Positions 62,701-64,000 of a DNA stretch of 64,000 nucleotides are shown here, in pieces. Within the stretch, counting starts at the first letter, position 1. Every line of letters starts with the position of its first letter. This DNA is from Hippopus hippopus (Eukaryota; Mollusca; Bivalvia; Cardiida; Cardiidae). The position numbers and the translations under genes are program-made. The stretch spans positions 43,153,650 to 43,217,649 of the forward strand of contig OX328098.1 in the NCBI GenBank assembly GCA_946811185.2. Reading direction: 5' to 3'. The notes beneath the pieces were generated by a model. That model was given only the letters and a program-made list of their open reading frames with translations, did no database searches and was not told the origin of the DNA.

Positions 62701-62803
62701 TAACTCTTACCCAAATGATAAAAAATTTGAATATTTCAAATCCACAGCATTTAAATATGACCGATAAAATGTGATTGTTTATTGGAATTTAGTTTGACTT
62801 AGT

Positions 62804-63039
62804 TTAACCCTTTACCAAACAATCCTTTGTTTTAACGACCCTTGTAAAGAAAGAAAAACCTTTTGAAAACATTGTAGGTAAAGGAGAAAATGATGGTAAC
62901 CAGTATTTTCTCCTTTTTCTACAATGTTTTCTACCCCATCAAAGACAAGTCCAAACATGTGAGTAAAATTTAGTTTGTTGACTCCAAATGCTTTCAATTC
63001 GGTTGAGTCAATAAATTTGATGTTTGGTAACAATTTAAA
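62804..63039. repeat. M1 MITE copy, full length
   Basis: TTAACCCTTTACCAAACAAT, the palindrome AATGATGGTAACCAGTATT and TGATGTTTGGTAACAATTTAA. Confidence 0.85.
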
Positions 63040-63149
63040 CATGTATTTTACACCTCTTGAGAAACAAGTTCATACAACTCGTACTAATCTCTTCGGATAC
63101 TCTACTGGGAACCAAAACAAAACTCGTGCCCAATGTGTGGGATTTATAT

Positions 63150-63383
63150 TTAACCCTTTACCAATCAATCCCTAGTTTTTACGACCCTGAGACAGAAGCC
63201 ATTTAAAAACATAGTAGGAAAAGGAGATAATGCTGGTAGCCAGCATTTTCTCCTTTAACCACAATGTTTTCTACTCTGCTGGAAACAAATTTCAATTTTT
63301 GAAATATTTATCTTTATTTTGTCGTCTGCAAGTGATTTCAATTTGGACCTGTTTAATATTTTGTTGTTTGGTAAAGAGTTGAA
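63150..63383. repeat. M1 MITE copy, full length
   Basis: TTAACCCTTTACCAATCAAT, AATGCTGGTAGCCAGCATT and TTGTTGTTTGGTAAAGAGTTG. Bases 63384-64000 contain no gene or repeat that I can support. Confidence 0.85.
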
Positions 63384-64000
63384 AATAGAAAATATTGTGG
63401 ATAAAGGACCAATTGATAGTTACCAGCTCTTTCTATGTTTTTACAATGAATCTGAAGTCGTCTATACTGCAATTTGACCGGAATGTCAGTATTAACCGCT
63501 CAGTCCCTAGTAGACGGTAGACCAATTTGAGACGTACCCAAATTGAAACAATTTGCATAAGACAAACAAGAACTGAACAAATTACAATTCAGAGTTTAAG
63601 ACTTTCACAGAGAAGCTCTATATGGAACATACAATAGCTATACATGATAAATTTTTGCATTGAATGGATCATGTGGACAAGGTAAACAGCAAAAAAGTAT
63701 TTCACACAGGTAGATCCCCTCTCCCTCTCTCTGATGTTCATGTATTTCTGTATGGTAAGAAAAACAACTAAAATAATTTTTAAAATAATTTTGAGAATTA
63801 AGTCTTAATAATCTCGGAACATATTCTTTTATCAAATTTCATGCTGGTTAACAGCATTTCAAAATATTCTTATTCTCATGAAAATCGTGATTTATTGTGT
63901 AACCCTTCACCCACGAGAGAATAAACTTGTACCCGTCAATGTTTACAGAATTCTTTACAAGGTACAAATATCAACAAGGACCCATCAACAAATAGTTAGA

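Noticed and set aside
58640..64000. Search for exon 1 of sulfotransferase gene C
   Set aside because: No ATG-led basic tail plus membrane helix ending at a phase-1 donor was found on the minus strand; it may lie outside the window.

Overview
The window looks like a stretch of a bivalve mollusc nuclear genome. It is AT-rich and intron-bearing, and packed with short palindromic MITEs and tRNA-derived SINEs of a kind I associate with heterodont clams and mussels. The species assignment is from memory of repeat style, not from a search. Host coding content is sparse. It consists of three paralogous carbohydrate sulfotransferase genes, all on the minus strand (gene A 15539-21603, gene B 26563-46500, gene C from 57440 with its first exon not found), one orphan first exon of an unknown gene (7201-7503, minus), and one THAP-domain ORF (61302-61679, plus).

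The centrepiece is a complete 17,538-bp Polinton/Maverick at 28123-45660. It starts with AGTAGTAATT and ends with the inverted form. It has about 1.06-kb terminal inverted repeats and is flanked by a perfect 6-bp target duplication, ATAATA. It lies inside intron 1 of sulfotransferase gene B: the splice phases of exon 1 (46404-46500) and exon 2 (26563-27692) agree across it. All major frames are open.

Plus-strand genes of the element are PolB, a small membrane protein, the packaging ATPase, a small basic protein and a small lysine-rich protein. Minus-strand genes, in order of transcription, are a double-PC4 protein, a BIR (IAP-like) protein, the DDE integrase with chromodomain, a TBP-like protein, a second small basic protein, a probable minor capsid protein, a coiled-coil protein and the major capsid protein. 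A minus-strand HExxH metalloprotease and a small plus-strand ORF lie between the left TIR and PolB. Many neighbours overlap by TAATG or ATGA, giving an operon-like layout. I see no adenain-type cysteine protease.

The unusual feature is the accessory set: a TATA-binding-protein-like gene and a PC4-like gene (a possible private transcription-initiation module), a BIR gene (possible apoptosis block) and the metalloprotease. The same SINE also sits at the same place in both TIRs.

Other mobile DNA includes an apparently intact mariner (5680-7018, TA duplication), a decayed fragment of a second, unrelated PolB lineage (about 60330-61016), two non-autonomous elements built on internal ~160-bp repeats (12450-13582 and 52324-53118), a 1.26-kb TIR element (47268-48530), and dozens of MITE copies. 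For brevity the MITE families are named here as follows. M1: ends TTAACCCTTTACCAAACAAT, central palindrome around GCTGGTAACCAGC. M2: ends GAGCCATGCTCTGTGAAAAG, central CAGCCTGCGCAG hairpin. M3: twin hairpins with GTCTCGGATCAGCCTGCGC. M4: hairpin AGATCAGACTGCAC. M5: hairpin with GGAAAAATTTGA. M6: ends GTCCGTATTCACCAA. M7: ends GTTTAGGGTTTC. M8: a long hairpin with AAAAGTATGGAAAT. Repeat boundaries are read by eye and are good to a few tens of bases unless a target duplication is quoted.
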